In this document: positions 1 to 12,600 of the stretch, in pieces
How the letters are laid out: each line of letters begins with the position of its first letter
Numbering within the stretch: the first letter of the stretch is position 1
From: Saccoglossus kowalevskii
Lineage: Eukaryota; Hemichordata; Enteropneusta; Harrimaniidae
Reading direction: 5' to 3'
Assembly (NCBI RefSeq): GCF_000003605.2
Contig: NW_003141825.1
Coordinates: 48,962 to 112,961 of the forward strand
Length of the DNA stretch: 64,000 bases
The notes under the pieces: model-generated
The model's database searches: none
What the model was told of the DNA's origin: nothing
Seen by the model: the letters and a program-made list of their open reading frames with translations, nothing else
Translations under genes and position numbers: made by a program

Positions 1-1083
1 TTTTGTGATTTTTTTTTTAATTCTGCCCTACCTACATCTGATCCGACGCCTATGTAAGTCCCGTTCAAATCTCGCGTAAGTAACAGCCAATCACAGCCCC
101 CCTTTTATACAGGCTGTCGGTTGCTTACTTTTCAGTGTAGCGATACTCTACGGGCAATCTTTCTGTACATTATATTTTGCCCACTTGAATAAACCATTAA
201 TAGAAAATTGCTAGTATATTTTTATTTGCAAAAGAAATTCCACAGCATTTTACAATTTTTGTCATTACATTGAATATTTTTTTCACTTCCAACAAATGTG
301 TACACTTCCAGATACATCTTCGCCAGCCAAGGTTCGTTCATTCAGTCATCGCTTCAATTTTACATCACTGAGCATAATTATCTAGAATGGAAGCAAAAAA
401 ATAAGTAAATCGTAATGATTAGAACACTGTAAACAGCTATAGTAAACAATGCAAACTGATTTTAAATTGTATAACGGTCACCGGTCCACGGCATCGACGC
501 AGAAAATTGGAGCAAAAAATATGTGCGATGTGTTCCAATAAAAAATATTTTATTCCAGTCCAAATCAGCTCAATTACTTTAATAAAGAGTTATTGTATAA
601 TGTACAAAATGTTGATACAATTTGTTGAATATTTACAGCTACGGTTTCAATACCGTAGACGATGTTGGCCCGATCTTCAACAAAACATCACCCGTCTCCA
701 GGGCAGGCGACTGGAAAAAGACACTGGTGTTCGGTTGAAACGGTGGAAACAAAATCGTCACTCCCAGAATAACTATGCAAAATAACGATCTAAAGTCGAA
801 CCATTCGAGCCACAATATTAACATAAAAATGACTTTCGTTGCATTTGACAATGATAAACTTACCGAAAAGCCGTGTTATTCTCGGTCGCTAACGTCGGTA
901 TAATCCGCCATTTTATGTGAGTGTGTTTGCCACCCGACTCCGCCCGGTGACGTCATCATGTGCGCTATAGAAAGAGGTCTGTGATTCGTTGACTAAAATC
1001 GTCGATAGTGGGTCTCGTTGAAATCTCGTTACTAGGCATCGGGTCAGATGTAGGTAGGGCGGAATTAAAAAAATCACAAAATC
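1..1083. mobile_element. TIR-bounded DNA transposon, about 1.08 kb, non-autonomous or decayed
   Basis: The first ~50 bases and positions ~1030-1083 are inverted copies of each other: a tttgtgatttt start, a T tract, then a block containing ccctacctacatctgat. A few mismatches separate the two copies. The interior has no recognisable transposase. Near the right end on the minus strand there is a GC-richer block (870-960) with a tgacgtca element and a good splice-donor-like GTAAGT at about 861, followed by a hydrophobic minus-strand frame (639-819). This could be a captured promoter/exon or chance. The left end sits exactly at the window edge, so the true end may lie outside. No target-site duplication can be read. 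Confidence 0.7.
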
Positions 1084-2774
1084 AAAATCAAAGTAAAATA
1101 ATAAATAAAATGGCATTAATAACAAAAGTAATAAAAAATAAAATTAAAATAAGTTTATAGCCAAAATAATTAAAGCCCGTACACTACATCAGATTTTAAT
1201 CAGATTGACTCAAAACATCAACATTACTTATGCAGAGATTAATGTCATCTAATACCACCACTTATTTCATATTCCTTAAAAATGAAATGATACAATACTA
1301 CCGGCATTCACCTTATTCACTTGTGATAAACCAAGGCCAAGCATTCAGAATATTTTATAACTATTATCTTAACTTCAGATTGCGGGTGGGCGCAAATAAT
1401 AACTATGTTTCAGTCATCTCAACCGTGCCTAATTACACCACTAAACCTCCACAATTACATAACAAATAGTCTGGATTGTGGCACAGTACGATAACACGAC
1501 TACAATTATTCGGAATTCTCGGTCTCAAGTTGTAAGAGAAGCTCTGGATATCGTCACACAAATTCAACTTTGTTTGCATGCAAGTATATCGGTATAGTAT
1601 CTACATAAACTACTAACAGCTCAGTTCCTGGAAATATTTGGTTTTCACAAGGAAAGGAATTAGCCATACCTTTTCATGCTAAGGTGATGAATAATTATGA
1701 TTTCAACAACCCTTTTATGGAAATGTGATCACTCCCTAGCTTATTGATAAAAGTGTTCACGCTCCCAAATGAACATAACTTTAACCATTGCCTAGCACGA
1801 AAAATGACCACTCTCAAAGTTCACAAAACATCAAAGAATGTAAATACACATAAATGTGTTACAATCAAATACTAGATTATTAAATCGACAATATTTTCAA
1901 ATGTACTTGATTTTAGTATGGCTGACGACAAGAAAGCATGCGCACTGGTTAATTATAATCAGTTAATTATATGCACGCCTACAACAATTTATACAATGGA
2001 TTGCATTTCGTTTCCAGATCGGGATAGCGAGACTGAATAATTGAATTTCGGTTACATCCATTCGGTTGTACATGCACTGCGATGACACCAAGTTAGCCAA
2101 TGCGATGTACGATTTGTCTTAGTAGGTAGATTATGATGGTGTCCAATCTGACTAAAGTTTGATGTTGACGGCGCGTGTAAAAAAATACATTGTTTACATA
2201 AAACTCCAGAACGCGCTGTGCGAGGACAATCGCTATTCAATTCCCGATCATCGGTTCATGGCTGCTCGTGTACATGCCCTTACATATTACCAGCAACTCT
2301 GACGGGATTTGCCTTATTAAAAAACTGCCGTACTAGTAAGCAGGCTGTGTCACAGGCTATGAAAGGCTGCTGATCATGCGAGCTTAACGCAGTTTGCATC
2401 GGCATATAGACGGATGAAGATAGAGACATGTACATCGAAGACTAACGACTATACATTACAAGCGATTCAGTCTTTACTTTAATTACCCCAGTTCGGTTGG
2501 TGTAAATTATATAAATGTGAGTAAAATAGGAGTATTTAAAATATCGATATCGATAGTGTTTTTTTAGACCTATAGCCAATAGGATATTACGTCTATTTTG
2601 GTCAAATTTATCAAAATAGAAATAAGCATAAATTTTGGCGGGTAAAAGTATGGCACCAAGGGGTTGAATTAGACAAATGTAGATCGGCACGCTTTAGCAA
2701 TTGTAACTTCTTGAGAAATATTGTGAATAGATAAGCTTAGAAAAAGACAAAACACAGAAAACTGCGAACAAATA
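1084..2774. other. Intergenic, nothing recognised
   Basis: AT-rich sequence with only short frames that lack homology-like motifs, splice context or repeat structure that I could see. Confidence 0.5.
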
Positions 2775-2883
2775 TTAAAGCGCGGTGGTCGTCGCGCAGC
2801 GCATGTTCGAATTTCATGTCAACAAACAATGTATATTACACGCGTTGTGTACGTTGCTATGAGCGACGACCACAGCCCTGTAA
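2775..2883 (+). mobile_element. Short MITE with TTAA ends, copy 1
   Basis: It starts ttaaagcgcggtggtcgtc and its right end, read in reverse, is ttacagggctgtggtcgtc, so ~24-base TIRs flank a 109-bp element. The TTAA at the left (degenerate at the right) is consistent with TTAA target choice. Related copies lie at 3466, 13445-13592 and 56143-56221. Confidence 0.7.
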
Positions 2884-2898
2884 TCCAATTATTATATA

Positions 2899-4435
2899 AT
2901 GTTTACACTATATATCCAGGAAGTGCAAAACGACCTTAGTAAATTACAAGCCATCCTCTTCGTAACTAAAAACAGATATGTATACCTGAGTGAACACAAC
3001 GAAGATACTACTGACACCACTAGTACTGATATAATGAGACATAAAGACAACTTAGGATCCGATAATGATAATGTAGTGCGCCATAGTCACCTATCAGGGT
3101 GTGACGTGTTAATCATTGGTGACTCGAATACTAAATTTATCAATCCAGATTTCTTGTTTAAAAATTTTAAATATAAGGAAGGTACGTGCATCAACCTTTG
3201 TTGAAACTTTATTGTATACATAAAGGTTGACAAACCAAGAAAAAGTAAACCTGATTATAATGCAGTAATAAGTACCAATACAATTAATGACAACGTGCAA
3301 GACTTAATTATAAGTATAATGGCGAAATTCGGATTCAACAACATTCGGATAGCAGTGTCAAGCATATTGCCACAATTTAGCTGTACTTACTGTGATACAA
3401 AACAACACAAATCAATATACATGCAATGAAAGCAAGAATTACATATATGCGCAAAACAGAGAGTGTTAAATGGCGGTGGTCGTCACGCCGCGCATGTGCG
3501 ACACTTGCGTTGATGAAGATTGCTTTTGCCACAATCCAATGCGCTCTTCTAATGGAAATCACGAGCACGAATTTTGATCTAGGCCCACCGTGCAATAATT
3601 ACCGCAGGTGACTCTTTAGATACCTTCCAATCACCAATTTCGACATTTTATTGAAGTAAGTCACACAATCTTCACAATTATGGGTGGTCATAATCACTGG
3701 ATTTTAATAGTAGAGCAGGAACTCTAATGGAATATGTTGCATTTAATGACAATGTATCTGTTCCTAATGGTTATTTATCAGAAACATTTGGTAAAAGATG
3801 TATTCAGAACAAATCTAACAGGTGCAGTAAACAGTTAATATAGTTGTGTTTAAACAGTTATTTGATAATCTGTAATGATAGAATAATGAGAGATTTAATT
3901 GGAAACAATACTCACCAGCACCCTGCCGGTTCTGGTACAGTATAATACTGATCGTATAAATAAAGTACAATATTTCAACGTTCATGAAATTACATATTTA
4001 TCCGATCACTGTCCAATAGTGTCAACCAACTTTAAGTGTATAAATAACGAAGATTTAGATTTCCTTCCTCCAAAATATATTTTGGAGGAAAAATAGAATT
4101 AAATGTGAATGTTTGAAATTTATTTGGAAAACACATTTTGATGTCACAGGCGTTGATGAATGCAGAGAACAGTTTCAAGAAAAACCTGTAAACAAAAACA
4201 AAACACAAATGTTTGAATCAACCATGGCTTATTAAACAATGTTGTAAACAAAAAGGAAATTAAAAAAAAATAGTAGAGAATTTCCATCAAACTAGATATC
4301 AACAATCTTAGTTCCTATTAATAAATCAGATGAGACTAATTGCAGAATAATTGCACTGTCAATTTGATGTATAGAGCGGAACTATGGGTTTATGAAATCA
4401 CAAATGAAACAAACAGCTTGGAGCAGATTTGTAAT
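2899..4435 (+). mobile_element. Decayed LINE (non-LTR retrotransposon) fragment
   Basis: The frame 2899-3204 contains CDVLIIGDSNTKFINPD, like the GDSN/SGNH-esterase-type segment of some LINE ORF1 proteins. Then 3301-3400 reads IISIMAKFGFNNIRI. After a MITE insertion at 3466-3617, positions ~3700-4090 read like an APE-type endonuclease C-terminus: DFNSRAGTL, then IMRDLIGN, and finally YLSDHCPIV (in the frame 3899-4096). These are hallmarks of LINE endonucleases. Several stops and frame changes break it (for instance the stop after RCSKQLI near 3840). No reverse transcriptase follows. The clade cannot be decided; CR1/L2-like is a guess. Confidence 0.7.
3466..3617 (+). mobile_element. Short MITE with TTAA end, copy 2, inserted in the LINE
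   Basis: The left end ttaaatggcggtggtcgtca follows a TTAA at 3466-3469. The body matches the minus strand of 13445-13592, including a shared stretch ggaatcacgagcac and the CGCCGCGCATGTGC block. The right end is approximate (around ctttaga). It separates the upstream LINE piece from its endonuclease piece, so it inserted after the LINE. Confidence 0.65.
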
Positions 4436-4489
4436 TTTAAAATACAAAAGGTAGCTCAACCAGTTCTCAAACTTCTTGAATAGATAACA

Positions 4490-6050
4490 TAAAAACCAAC
4501 GTTTCGATGATGCACAAGAATTGTCTTCTTCAGGATAAGAGCTAGAAGAAATAAAATAACCCGTTAAAACTAGTAACTATAACTGATAAAAACTGGGAAG
4601 TCGATTGGATAAAGAAAAGGACAGGGAAAAAAAGGAGGAAGAAAACTAACCTGCACATCCAAAAGCAAACTGTGATTGAATGAGTAAAATGAAACAGAGG
4701 ACTTCCTAACATAGTGGTAGAACAGTGGCAAGGGCTCCCTAAGTGTGGTAATAAAAATATGAATAAAAAATGAGGAAAAGATGAATGAAAAATAAATTAC
4801 CAGTCTTTTCTATTGATGCCATTGGGTGATAGTGTGTTCAGTATATGTAATCAAGTTCGATTGTGCGTCTGGTTGAGGTTTTAGTATAAAGGATTTTACA
4901 TATGCCACTGTCAGTGAAATGTAAAAGTGTATGGCCAGGTTGATTGAAATGTTCAGATACTGTGGTAGGTTTATGGCAGCGAATGCTGTGAATGTGCTCA
5001 TATATACGTTTCTTGAGTTCACGTTTTGTTTCGCCCATATACTGTTTGTGACATTTAGTACAGGTTATCACATATATCATATTACGGGTGTTGCAGGTAA
5101 TTTTTCCCAGTGTCGTGAATGTATTAACATTGGTTGCATCCACCACATGGTTTGTTACTATGGTTATTGTTGATTTTAGGTTTATCCATAAGGGTAGCCC
5201 TGTGTCACTAATCTGGTGTGCTGCCTGCATGTACGTATGACATGACAATTTCATCCAATTGTGTATGTCAGTACGTGTTAACTTTCCCATCCAATATTAC
5301 TTTAATCTCCACATTCCAACACTTATATGTACTTTTCTAATGTATTGTTTAAACCTGGAACATTTTCACACTTTCATGCGCGCCATGTCAAATGTCATCA
5401 CGACTGTCTAGCACACCTTATTTGGCATGTTATTAAGTTCTGACCAACCACGTTGACTTGTGCTAGGCGTCGTAGTGCCGTCACGATATCACATGGTTTC
5501 ACATATAAATAGAGGGAGGACTCTTAAGGGGAGTATGATGAGGGAACTGAGGTTCCACGGGCTGTGTGTCTCTAGGCGTGGCTGCAAAGCCAACGCCTGG
5601 GAACCAAGTTCTTATCACTACATGTATTATCATTATCCGATGTCCCTACAAATAAAGATCCTGATTGTATCACTACCACAGCAACTCTTCTATCTCGATT
5701 GATTCCTTACATTTCCACAATCTTCTACAATATTACATTTAAGACTGTTACACCTGACAAGAATTTTCTAAGGGTTTTGGGCTGTCTGTATACAACAATG
5801 GAGCGTTTTTCATAGCTTGTGTAGCATATTCATCTTCCGTGATGATATCCCAATGTTGTCTAATATTTTTTGAGATGTATGGTATGGTGTGGCTGTAGAT
5901 AAAAACAATGAGGATTTTGTATTCAGTGGTGGGTTTCGCCGTAGTACTATGCGAAGTGAATAGGTCTTTTCTAGTGATTCCTCTGTTGATGGTCCGTTGA
6001 ATTTTTTATGTAAACATTTTCTGGCCCACATACTTAAAAGCATCACAACT
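4490..6050 (-). mobile_element. Penelope-like element remnant with GIY-YIG endonuclease domain
   Basis: The minus frame 4838-5290 (150 aa) carries a GIY-YIG domain of the Penelope type: MIYVITCTKCHKQYMGET, then KRIYEHIHSI and SEHFNQPGH. The CXXC pair just after the IYVI strand is typical of Penelope-family proteins. A further minus frame at 5810-6046 may be upstream reverse-transcriptase sequence (IVLRRNPPLNTK). The downstream end near 4497-4536, read on the minus strand, has ctgaagaagacaa...cgaaacgttgg, a tail often seen in Penelope elements and reminiscent of their hammerhead ribozyme core. The element is broken and interrupted by unrelated sequence around 5.3-5.8 kb. An alternative, a host GIY-YIG nuclease gene, is unlikely given this context. 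Confidence 0.75.
5405..5710 (+). mobile_element. Possible solo LTR-like insertion inside the Penelope remnant
   Basis: The block has a TATA-like tataaatag at ~5504, an AATAAA at ~5650, and TGT...ACA-type boundaries, and it interrupts the Penelope-like sequence. No target-site duplication was found and both boundaries are approximate, so this is a weak call. If real it is an old fossil remnant without coding sequence. Confidence 0.25.
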
Positions 6051-6507
6051 TGTTATGTAATAGAGGACACATGAATAACCATTACTTATTTGTCACCGTG
6101 ACAGAGTGAAGAGAATTACAGACTATATTCGCAAGGCGGAAAAACAGTTGGTAAGACGCGTTTTTTTTATTAAAATCTACTTATACTATTAGTCGAAAGA
6201 TTTTTTTCCTATCCACGTTATTCATCGCGTCCGAACTTTCAACACACTGCTCACATTGCGAAGGGAACAGGCAATAGAACATTCATTGAGGTGCGAAAAC
6301 GAATCTGACAACTTTCTCGCTCTTCGTGAGATTTTGGCGGTTATTTGTGTTTGGATTATTACTCTAAGTCACGTGTCAGGAATCCACATCTGAGTCAGTA
6401 CTAGCCACAACAACCGACACGTGCATTTTCACATTTTTCAACATGAACTTCATTTACTATCTTTTGTTGATTCACAGCGAAGATGCTGCAAACAACAAAA
6501 TTCAACT
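6051..6507 (+). other. Upstream region of gene A, possible 5' exon
   Basis: A strong acceptor-like ttttgttgattcacag ends at 6477, directly before the hydrophobic first exon of gene A. A donor-like GTAAGA lies near 6152 after a short open stretch. This suggests that gene A may have a further upstream, perhaps non-coding, exon. No start codon or domain supports it. Confidence 0.3.
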
Positions 6508-6628
6508 ATGGCTGGCCCAGCTGCTACCGCAATGGTAGTGACTGTTGCTGTCGCTGCTGTCTGTGTGGTCGCTGCTGTCATCGCTGTAGCCGTGGTCTTC
6601 TCGCAAAAGTCGGGCAACCATCCCCGAG
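6508..6628 (+). CDS. Gene A exon 1: hydrophobic N-terminus (signal peptide or signal anchor)
   Basis: The exon encodes MAGPAATAM followed by about 22 Val/Ala-rich hydrophobic residues, then SQKSGNHPR. It ends in phase 1 at GAG|GTAACG. With the in-frame upstream codons (basic RRCCKQQ after the acceptor at 6477) it would instead read as a type II signal anchor with a cytoplasmic, possibly palmitoylated, Cys-Cys segment. Confidence 0.6.
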
Positions 6629-9600
6629 GTAACGTTTCCTATAAAAATTGATGTTAAGCTAGGCGCAACGTCGATATATTCACGCGATTGCTAAGTAAAT
6701 AAATCCTTCATTGAAGTTTTGGACGAAAACGGTGAATATCATTTCTCTCGTAAAATGTATAATTAAAATAAATCACATGCACATATACAAATTCGGTCAG
6801 CATAACAAGATAGCTGTGACCTTTGCCCACTATTTCTACAAGTGTTCCAGTTAGACATATTCATAGAATAACAATATATAGCTAAGGATTATATGAACAC
6901 AACAACTCTATCTTGACTAACACTTACCAAAACAGCTAATATGTTCTTAATTAGAATTCGTAATTTCCAGTCTATCAGTAGGTTCGTTCATAGTTATATT
7001 ATTGTAACATAAGGCGCAAATCCATTTATATTCACATATATGACACTGCTAACATTTTTCTGATATCACTTATCCGAGCTACACAAGTTCTGTTACCTGT
7101 CTCAACAAATTTCTATGAGGTGAACTTTTTGCATATCAACCAGAAGATGTCAAATTAAAAATTCAGACTACACACCACAAACACCAGCAACATTAATTTA
7201 AACCGTATGACATTGTATTGACCTTGCTCATCTCCTAATTTAGAATTACTATGGCGAGTAACAAAATGAAAAAAAGTTTACAGCGACATTGTTATAACAT
7301 ATGGCAATGTATTGCTTCCTCAGATGGTAATGTCACTACACCCATCCCGGAAAATGTAACACAATTTGACACAACCGTCGTGACCGAAAATAGTCACCCC
7401 AGCACGTGGCTTCCAACGACTGTGCTGTCTAGTGAAGAATCAACCCAGCCGCATAAAACGACAAATGGTAAGCTTTGCTTTTAAAGTCTGAACATGCGTA
7501 ATCTACGTGCCTTTCATTTTATGATTTTTCGAAATTACTTATTCCAGTATGGCAACATATGGCTATTTCCTTCCATTCAAATGTTGCTGGTCACAGAAAC
7601 CAGCTGTGATAAGAACATGCATCCACCCTAACCACATGCATTTTTAGATCACATAACCAGTTCGGGACTTGTTTGGGCGAGTCAAAAACTTGCTTGCAAA
7701 CCTGACCACAAGTATGTTAGATCAATAGGACCAGTTGGTGTGGACCACACATCCATGTAGGCTGACAGACACCAGCAACGTTCAAAACGTTTGAAATATT
7801 AATTACAATAAAAAAAAACTGTCTTGAAAATACAGTGATATATACCAAGCATGAAGAATCTCCAAGCTGATTATTGGTCTTATTCCAAATTCAAGATATA
7901 CTTTGATACTTTAAGCTTAACAATATTAAACAAGTCTTGAAACCATAATCTATCCAATGCATTGCTATTTATTGTAATTGTATTTAAACATATTCTAATA
8001 TTTTACACTTTGTCAAATAATGACAGAAATGACAAAAAATCGACTGAAAAATCGGAATAGTGATATGGTTTAAACTTTTGAAAATGTCTTTGAACAGTAA
8101 ATGAAAAACTATTTTTATTGCATTTAAATCACAGTCTGAAAAACCACATGAACATTGCGTCAATTGGTAATAGAAATATTAACATAACTGGATTAATGGT
8201 CAATATATTTAAATATATAGACCAAACCATAATAATAATAATAATAATAATATATTCTAAAACGCATAGTGATATAATACAGATATTAGGCACACATAAC
8301 TACTTTATGGATATATATTACAAACTATATGTTTAACTGTCTTCTAATTTTAGTTATTGTACTCAAATGCATTGGTACTCATATACATGGTATGTTATTT
8401 ATAGCTTTAATTATTGTTTCAGATATTCCTACTTCGATGCATCAAACTACAGGTTTAGTCAGCCGTGGAACATTGACAACAAATGCTATATCTACCCGTG
8501 GGACTAGACTATATGCAACAACCTCACCTGGTGTGACAATTCTAGGAACTGTGGCTTCAGCAACAAACACTATTGAGGAATCTTTTCGTGAAACAACATT
8601 ATCACTAACAACCACGAATGGTGGCTTCACTACAGAAACTTCTACATCTCGAACAACCATGTCTTCTGGTTTGACTACAGCTTCAGTAATAAACAGTACT
8701 GAGGTATCTTCTCCGGGAACATTATCAATAACAACCATGTCTGATGGCCCCACTTCAGAAACGACGTCATCCACAACTAGTGGGACCACTCTAGGAATGA
8801 CATCAACCACGCTTGATATATCAACTCTAGGATTCCCATCACCACTAGCAACTACACCTGTTGTATCAACTCTAGTAACTACATCCGCAGTGACAAGCAG
8901 TCCTGGCGGAACCTCTCTTGGAACTACATCCAGATCAACAAGCAGTCATGGTGGAACCTCTCTCGGAACTACATCTGGAGCAACAAGCAGTCCTGGTGGA
9001 ACTTCTTCTGGAACTACAAAAGCAGCAACAACCAATACTAGTGGAACATTTCTTGGAACTGAATTAGCAACAACCAGACCTAGTGGAAATACACCAGCAG
9101 CAACAACCAAACCCGATGTATCTAGCCATGGAACAACACTATATTTAACAACCTTGCCTGTTGTAATCCTTCCATTGTCCACATCATCGCCAACTACATT
9201 TGATGCAACCACTCACGAAACTACTTATGAACCCACCAAAATGACAACACTGTTAGAAACTACGTTGGCACCTGGTATGTGTGTTTATAGTGTTATGTTT
9301 ATCAGAAATTATATTTGTAGCCTGTTTTCTTTACCATAAAATATCACAGTAAATGACACATCCTTATTTACATGTAATCCCAAAACGTTTGCTATACACA
9401 TGCCAATTGTTATCAGTTAGTTATTTAACTGAACAAGTTTTCAGACACTCCATGAGAAAAGTAATAATACTGTCACTCCATATTTTGACCATCTTGTATG
9501 GTTTTATTTTTAACCAATTAAAAATTTAGACTTATGGGCACCAGTATAGTTTTTTTCCACATTTCACTTCACATCTATATTTGTTAAATGTCACATAAAT

Positions 9601-12600
9601 AAACTGAACAGGGAAATAACAAATTCCATGAAATTACAATCAATTCTAGGCATGAACAACCTCTAAATATATTTAATTTTATTTATTTATTTATTTATTT
9701 CATTTATTTCATTTACAAAATTATTGTTCATTATAATATTAAGGTGTTATTCTCTAAAATTAATTACGGATTTTTCTTGAAATTATAGTTCCTCCTGCCT
9801 GTGCAGAGGGTTGGCTGTACCGTGACGGCAGCTGTTATTTCCTTGGAGCTACAATGGAAACATTTAATAACGCCAGAGCCTCTTGCCAAAGTTTTGGTGC
9901 TGACTTGGTTGTAGTTAATGGCGCCGATGAGCAAGCTTTCATCGAAGGTAATAATTTGTCAATGCACAATAAGTCCACCGACGAACACTTGTTACGTTAA
10001 TGGTCGAAAATAAGGACAGTCATATAAGTTTCTGCAGTCTATCATCAGTACAAAGAAAAAAAACGAAAGTAAAAATGTCGGCACGTTTGAAATGATTTTG
10101 CTCGCGCACAGTCAAAACACATTCGAACAATGCGATTGAGTGCTTGGATCACAGACATTGAAAATCGTTTTTTTGACAACTAGTTGTGTACTGGAAACTC
10201 TTTGAGGTATCGTGTGACGTCCAAAATGGTAATAACTTCGAAATTACGCAATGTTAAGGATTTTGATTGTTTTAGATAGAAATTGTGCATTGCTTGCTAA
10301 ATTACCCCGGGACACTTAGAAAATGATTGGCAAGTAGCATAGATTGACATAATAGCGGGCTGCGCTTCACCCTATTTCATATGAACGACTTACTCAACGC
10401 GTGTTTACACGCTGCGCGAATTGGTTTAGTCAACTGAATAGGTGGATTGGTATTAAGAATAAATAACTGAAAATGAAAGTGGTTATTGAAAGTGACGAGT
10501 ACGAGTTATGTTTGTTTGTTAGTTACATACAGCGTGCTACAGTATCTGCATATCATTATGTAGTGATTCTTTCGCTAATCTAATCTAATTATATTATTCG
10601 GTGATCTATTTTTTAGGGTCATAGGGTTAGGTTATGTTTGTGTGTATTTTTTGGCAATTTAAACTATTATTTTGTTAATTATTCTCAAATACTATATTGA
10701 ATTTCTGTACAAGAAATCGGTCATGAATTGGATCGGAGCGTTATTATACGTTATCAAAAACTTGTGTGAAACAAAAATAAGCAACGTGTGTTAGAGTTCC
10801 CCGCGCTGTGTTTACATCCATCGCGAAACGTCCTAAGATCATCATATGTATACTAATGGGGTGGGAAGACTAAATGATGATCGTCTGAAAAAAAAATACG
10901 CCTATCGTTTTGGACTACATTGCATGTATCCATTTACGTAATCATGACGTCACAGAAATGTTTTCTCGCTAAAGGGCACGACATTTTCAGGAAAGGTGAT
11001 TATCAACGACTGCTACATAATGTATGCCTCGTTGTGTTTCATTATAAATGTTTATTTTTAAAGGTTTCATGACTGGGAACAATGCATACTGGATAGGATT
11101 GGAACGAAACAACCCGTGGTCGTGGGTTGACTCTTCACCGGTAAGATTTACAAATATGTTAGTTCACTATGTTGTTTTTAGGAATGTCACAGAGACTGAT
11201 TCATTGAACTTTTTTTTAGCAATAATGATATATACTCGCGATGGCATACAGTAATAAAGTAAATCAGAAATGCAGACTTGAGCATTCATTCGTCAAATTG
11301 TATAAAGTAACGACTCGAAAGCATGGAGCACTGGGTTCATAAGTCTCCAAATGTCCTGTCGATTTCCACAATAAGGAAAACAAAAGACTGCACTTTTTAA
11401 TAGTTGGTCGAAAATTGCGTAATTGAATAATTAGCGCATATATACAACATTTTATTGTAAACTTTCAATGCGAAGTCAATAAATAATTGTCAATATTTAA
11501 TCGTTATCTGTAGTTCTGGTATACGAATTGGATTTTCTTGGAACCAAATAATTTCGGAGGCAATGAGAACTGCGTAGCAGCTAATAACGGAAATTTAAAC
11601 CAATGGAATGATGTAGTCTGTACTTCAATTCTAAATTACATCTGCGAAAAACCCAGAGGTATGTTAGAGAAATTCCAGTAGTAGTAATGACACATAACTA
11701 AATGGAGTCCAATGGACGTTTACAAATAAATGACATCAATTAGGCAAGCCTTGACTGGAAGGAAGTCTATGGTGTGCATTTGCAGTGAGATATAAAAACA
11801 GCATGAGCATGACAAAAAAACACGTATATATACGTAAACATAATACCAGGATGTTAGTTTTATCCCGTGTGTATGTTTGTTGTTTAATATATCCATGAAT
11901 TCTTACCATGTATAGTTTTTAGACGTTTTCATACGTCGAACATAACCACGGGATTTGAGAAAAATAACTAACAAGAATAAATTGTTACTATAAAAATTTA
12001 TTAAAATTGATACAGACATAATTTTAGTCGCTCTGATCTCCATTTGTTCAATTTCTGGACATTTAACAGTACGTTTTTTGACGCCATCAGTAAAGTAAGA
12101 TGGAATAAAACATATATTGATAATAATAAGTTATGTCACCAATTAGCATGTACAGGTTCTACGTACCGCAGTGGAAGTTGCTATTCTATTGACACTAATG
12201 CATTGACATACGATAATGCACGAACATCTTGTCAGTCTGGAACTGGTGATTTGATTGCGATTAATGGCGCCGATGAGCTAGCCTTCATCAAAGGTAATGT
12301 AGTGACTGGTATCAGTGAGGCGGTATGATTAGTTTTTTTTCAAATACTTAGTTTGCGGTTGAAAATAATGGTGTCATCAACGCTAGTTCTTCACGAAAAT
12401 ATAAAAAAACATATACTCTTACAAATTATTAATTAATTACACCAATCTTTTATATGATGGTTTGTATAGAGTATGCGTATTGCACGAGGATTTGTAATAT
12501 TATTATTATTAGCTAACTGAAAAAGAATAAACTTCAAGTTGTTCAATGGACAATAGTGTACGATAGATCAATTCCTGACCGATACGTGTTTTAACGTATT

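Noticed and set aside
4065-4090. Perfect 26-base palindrome (ttcctccaaaata and its mirror)
   Set aside because: It lies in the LINE endonuclease remnant and matches its coding sequence (LPPKYILEE). It looks incidental.
8442-9212. Val-rich minus-strand frames
   Set aside because: They are antisense shadows of the Thr/Ser-rich mucin exon.
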